DNA from: Chelonoidis abingdonii | Taxonomy: Eukaryota; Chordata; Testudines; Testudinidae | Reading direction: 5' to 3' | NCBI RefSeq assembly: GCF_003597395.2 | Contig: NC_133769.1 | Span: forward strand, 175,898,887 to 175,962,886 | Length of the DNA: 64,000 nucleotides | In this document: one piece after another, positions 61,639 through 64,000 of the stretch | How the letters are laid out: the number at the start of each line of letters is the position of its first letter | How positions within the stretch are numbered: the first letter of the stretch is position 1 | Made by a program: the position numbers and the translations under genes | Notes under the pieces: model-generated | What the model was told of the DNA's origin: nothing | Seen by the model: the letters and a program-made list of their open reading frames with translations, nothing else | The model's database searches: none

Positions 61639-62303
61639 TGTAGCGGGATGGTCACCCTACTTCTTCTCTGAGGAGGTTAAAGCAGCCCTGGAGAGGGCTA
61701 TGGTGGAGAAATGCTAGGCTTATTGGAGGAAACAGCCACAGGTGGGGCCACACCCCAATCAGGCCTCAGTTGGACCTATAAAAGGGCTGTGAGCCAGGAG
61801 CTCAGGGAGACTCTGTCTCCTCTAGCCTTTTGAGGGAAAAGAACCTGGCTGACTGGGAAGTTGAGGAGGGTACCTAGGGTGGAGCAGTGCTGGGGAAGGA
61901 CAGAGGGAACGGGAGAGCTCCAGCCTAGCAAAGCCCCAGGCTGCAGGCTGAGTTAAGGGCCCACAAAAGGGTACTACGCCTGCAAAAGGGCAGCCCAGGA
62001 ATAGGCAGAGGCTGCTGGTCCAATCCCCCTTGCCAATGATGAGTTATTTACAGACTACAGTCTGCCCCAGTGAGCGGGATCTAAATGAAGACTGGCAGTA
62101 GCCACTGAGGCAAGGCGGCGATAGGGGGTTGGGAGTTCCCCTGGGAGGGGAGCCCCAGAGTGAGGGGGTACAGTGATGGGCAGAACCCCTGGGCAAAGGG
62201 CACCAGGGTCTGGGAGCAGGCGAGACACTGGCCTGCAGACGGCACTCCAGGCTGGAAACAGTTAATTCCCAATGCCATGCCTGTGAGTCATCACTCTGCC
62301 ACA
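61639..62303 (+). mobile_element. 5' LTR of a gag-only retroelement
   Basis: It starts TGTAGCGGGATGG and ends near CTCTGCCACA. A TATAAAAG box is at 61777-61784, followed by GGGCTGTGAGCC. The same start (TGTAGTGGGGTGG) recurs at 63178, and the last 100 bp (GGCGAGACACTGGCCTGCAG) recur near 63243, showing these are LTRs of one element. The sequence just after its end, TGGTGGAGAATG, is a possible primer-binding site. Confidence 0.75.
61777..61784 (+). promoter_or_regulatory. TATA box of the LTR
   Basis: TATAAAAG lies about 140 bp into the LTR, in the place expected for the U3/R border. It is probably inactive in this decayed copy. Confidence 0.6.
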
Positions 62304-62479
62304 AGTGGTGGAGAATGCGGCCCCATGCGGTCCCCCCTGATACAAGGGGCAGAGCAGGGACTGTGGGACTGTTGCCCAGATCCAGGAGACCATAGATGGA
62401 CTGGTATTGGAGGGCCTGAGTGGCCCAACTTGCCGAGCAGCAGAGGGGGTTGCTGCGGGGGTGGAGACACAGACCATAT

Positions 62480-62900
62480 GGGAGACCAAGGGCTGGAGGC
62501 CGGTGCTGGGACCTAAAAACTCTTTCGCCTGTATGTGACTGAGACACTACGAGAGGGAGTGTGCCTACTGGGATGGAGGAAGGAGGCCCCCCCCAGAAAA
62601 CGCACCCCATGTGAGATCAACAGTGGGGCCACAAACATGTTGGGCCTGCAAGGAGCCAGGGCACCTAAGAAGGAAGTGCCCTTATGGGACTCACAGGATC
62701 CTGGCTAACCCTGAGTGAAGGGTTAAGCCTGAAACTAACTGCAGCAGGGCTGTGGCAAAGGTCAGGCACAGGAAGTGTTTCCTCTGCCACAATAAGGGCC
62801 ATATAAGATAGCACTCTCCCCTGAAGCAGAAAGCGGGGGAGTGTCGGAGACACAGGCCTGATCTGAGACTGCCCACAGGGAAGTGGCAGTGAGGACCGAG
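62480..62900 (+). pseudogene. Gag nucleocapsid remnant with two CCHC zinc knuckles
   Basis: The first knuckle is intact: CWACKEPGHLRRKC at 62638-62679 has the exact spacing C-x2-C-x4-H-x4-C. A second knuckle in the same frame begins CFLCHNKGH at 62776-62802, but the fourth ligand is lost and a TAG stands three codons after its His. A TGA also separates the two. CCHC knuckles bind element RNA in Gag proteins of LTR retroelements. Upstream the frame also has stops. Two open frames of 186-188 codons on the opposite strand are products of the GC-rich sequence and not genes. Confidence 0.8.
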
Positions 62901-63164
62901 GCCCCCAACAAAAAAGGGGCTGAGACAGAAAGGCCACAGCTGAACCAGGGAACCCACACAAGAGCCAGGAGGGCGACAGTGGGATCTCACAGAGAGAGGG
63001 AAACCCATGCGGGAACTGAGAGGGCTACGGTGGGGACCCAGACTGTAATAGAGGGAAGCAGGTGGCTCCAAATAGTGGAGATCATGCGGCAGGAGAGGGA
63101 TTCCCTGCGGGCCCATCTGCGAGGGACAGTGGGGCAATAGGAATTCCCCCCCGCATGCAGTCTT

Positions 63165-63175
63165 AAGGGAAAGGA
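63165..63175 (+). promoter_or_regulatory. Polypurine tract
   Basis: AAGGGAAAGGA stands two bases before the start of the 3' LTR at 63178. It would prime plus-strand DNA synthesis. Confidence 0.65.
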
Positions 63176-63177
63176 TG

Positions 63178-63290
63178 TGTAGTGGGGTGGTCAGGGTGGC
63201 AAAGGGCAGTGGGGTCTTGGAGCGAAAGGGGGCCAGCAGAAGGCGAGACACCGGCCTGCAGAGGGTGCTCTGAGCTGGAAAGAGCTAATT
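63178..63290 (+). mobile_element. 3' LTR with internal deletion
   Basis: The first 17 or so bases (TGTAGTGGGGTGGTCA) match the 5' LTR start. The sequence then jumps to the region equivalent to 62191 (GGCAAAGGGCA) and follows it to AGAGCTAATT. About 535 bp of LTR, including the TATA box, is missing. The last 50 bp of the LTR are also not recognisable. Confidence 0.75.
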
Positions 63291-63884
63291 TTAAACATGA
63301 TAATCCAGTTCATTACAGAAAATTTTGAGTGAGGACCTCAGAGGGAGAGGCAAAGACAGCAAAAGCAAAGGAGGATTGCTGAAAGTTATTGAGATGATAG
63401 ATAAATAAATAAAACGTATCAGCAAGAATCAGCATTCTAACAGGCCCAAAGAAATGGAAGTGGGAACTAAGGTCAAAAATGCTTGCTCTGAATGTTGCAA
63501 GACCAGGAATTTGATGGGTATGGAGAGCACATCTGCCCTAATTTCCCATGGAAGGTAAAAGGGTAGGCCTGTCTAGCACACTGACATGCAATTTTTCCTC
63601 TGTAAAGAAGGACCATAGAGTAGGTCTTCTTCTTTGTTATTCTGCCATTAATAAAGTTTAAAGCAATATTTGGTATTGTAGAATATTTGCTAACTCATAT
63701 CCCATGCAATTGTATATGTGGGCATGTACAAATCTGACTTGAAAAGCAAAGAGAGAATGTAAAAAACTCCACAGTTAAGTATACAATCTAGAGTTATTCA
63801 GTAAAATTTCAGTGACCTGCCCAGCCAAAAATGAATAATCAATATAACCCCATGTCTCCAAACTGCTGAAATATGTGGTGGCTT
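63291..63884. other. Anonymous sequence
   Basis: Nothing is recognised. A short (ATAA)n-like run occurs near 63400. Confidence 0.45.
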
Positions 63885-64000
63885 TGTCATAAACAGATAG
63901 CTAAGGGTTAATGTTTCTTTTACCTGTAAAGGATTAACAAAGGGAACCAAACACCTGACCAGAGGACCAATCAGGAAACCGGATTTTTCAAAGCTCAGGG
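63885..64000 (+). mobile_element. LTR start, cut by the window edge
   Basis: TGTCATAAACAGATAGC opens the same LTR family as 43862-45000. The shared text includes AACCAAACACCTGACCAGAG and GACCAATCAG. Only the first 116 bases are inside the window. Confidence 0.75.

Larger units (their letters stand above)
62304..63177 (+). mobile_element. Internal region of the LTR element, gag remnant only
   Basis: The internal part is under 900 bp, too short for pol. It contains the zinc-knuckle segment described separately and then GA-rich sequence. It ends in a polypurine tract directly before the 3' LTR. No RT, RNase H or integrase motif can be read in any frame. Confidence 0.7.

Noticed and set aside
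62044..62610. 188-codon open frame on the minus strand
   Set aside because: It lies antisense to the LTR and gag remnant in GC-rich sequence; the translation is Pro/Ser/Cys-rich with no domain.
62691..63251. 186-codon open frame on the minus strand
   Set aside because: Antisense to the gag remnant and 3' LTR; open because of base composition.
1..64000. CRISPR arrays, bacterial operons, rRNA genes, CpG-island promoter
   Set aside because: No regular spaced repeats, no dense long ORFs, no rRNA-like sequence and no CpG-rich block with a start were seen.

Overview
This window looks like non-genic vertebrate chromosomal DNA, most likely from a turtle. It is AT-rich and has no operon-like packing. 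I found no host exon chain that I could support. Almost everything recognisable is a decayed transposable element. The turtle assignment is inference. It rests on a tRNA-derived SINE with a CR1 tail (tortoise Pol III/SINE type), several CR1 LINEs, MIR-type core SINEs, many hAT and Harbinger-like MITEs, a tyrosine-recombinase retrotransposon, and LTR families I associate with turtles. A crocodilian or other sauropsid is a less likely alternative.

Layout. 1-10 kb: a hAT MITE with target duplication, a CR1-tailed SINE, a CR1 LINE remnant, and a 1.4-kb solo LTR carrying a nested hAT MITE. 10-19 kb: an L3/CR1 tail, then a 2.6-kb DIRS/Ngaro-type retrotransposon remnant with reverse transcriptase, RNase H, tyrosine recombinase and an SGNH-hydrolase-like segment. 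19-35 kb: mostly anonymous sequence with several hAT and Harbinger-like MITEs, a MIR split by an insertion and a purine-rich block. 35-37 kb: a Penelope-like element (RT and GIY-YIG parts) interrupted by a Tigger-like MITE. 38-46 kb: a Harbinger-like MITE, an RTE LINE fragment, an LTR fragment flanked by an unusual 198-bp direct repeat, and a hAT MITE. 47-49 kb: a hAT element with very long terminal inverted repeats. 51-54 kb: an endonuclease/RT LINE with a nested MITE. 54-57 kb: MIR SINEs, a complete Tigger MITE and a CR1 remnant. 60-64 kb: the 3' end of a chromodomain Ty3/Gypsy element on the minus strand, directly abutting a plus-strand LTR element with a double zinc-knuckle gag remnant and a truncated 3' LTR, then the start of another LTR at the window edge.

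No element looks intact enough to be active. Nearly all coding remnants carry stops or frameshifts, and several key catalytic residues are lost. What the window shows best is a layered insertion history: hAT in LTR, Tigger in Penelope, MITE in LINE, and LTR next to chromovirus. Family names come from protein motifs and terminal sequences read by eye; boundaries without a visible terminal repeat are approximate.
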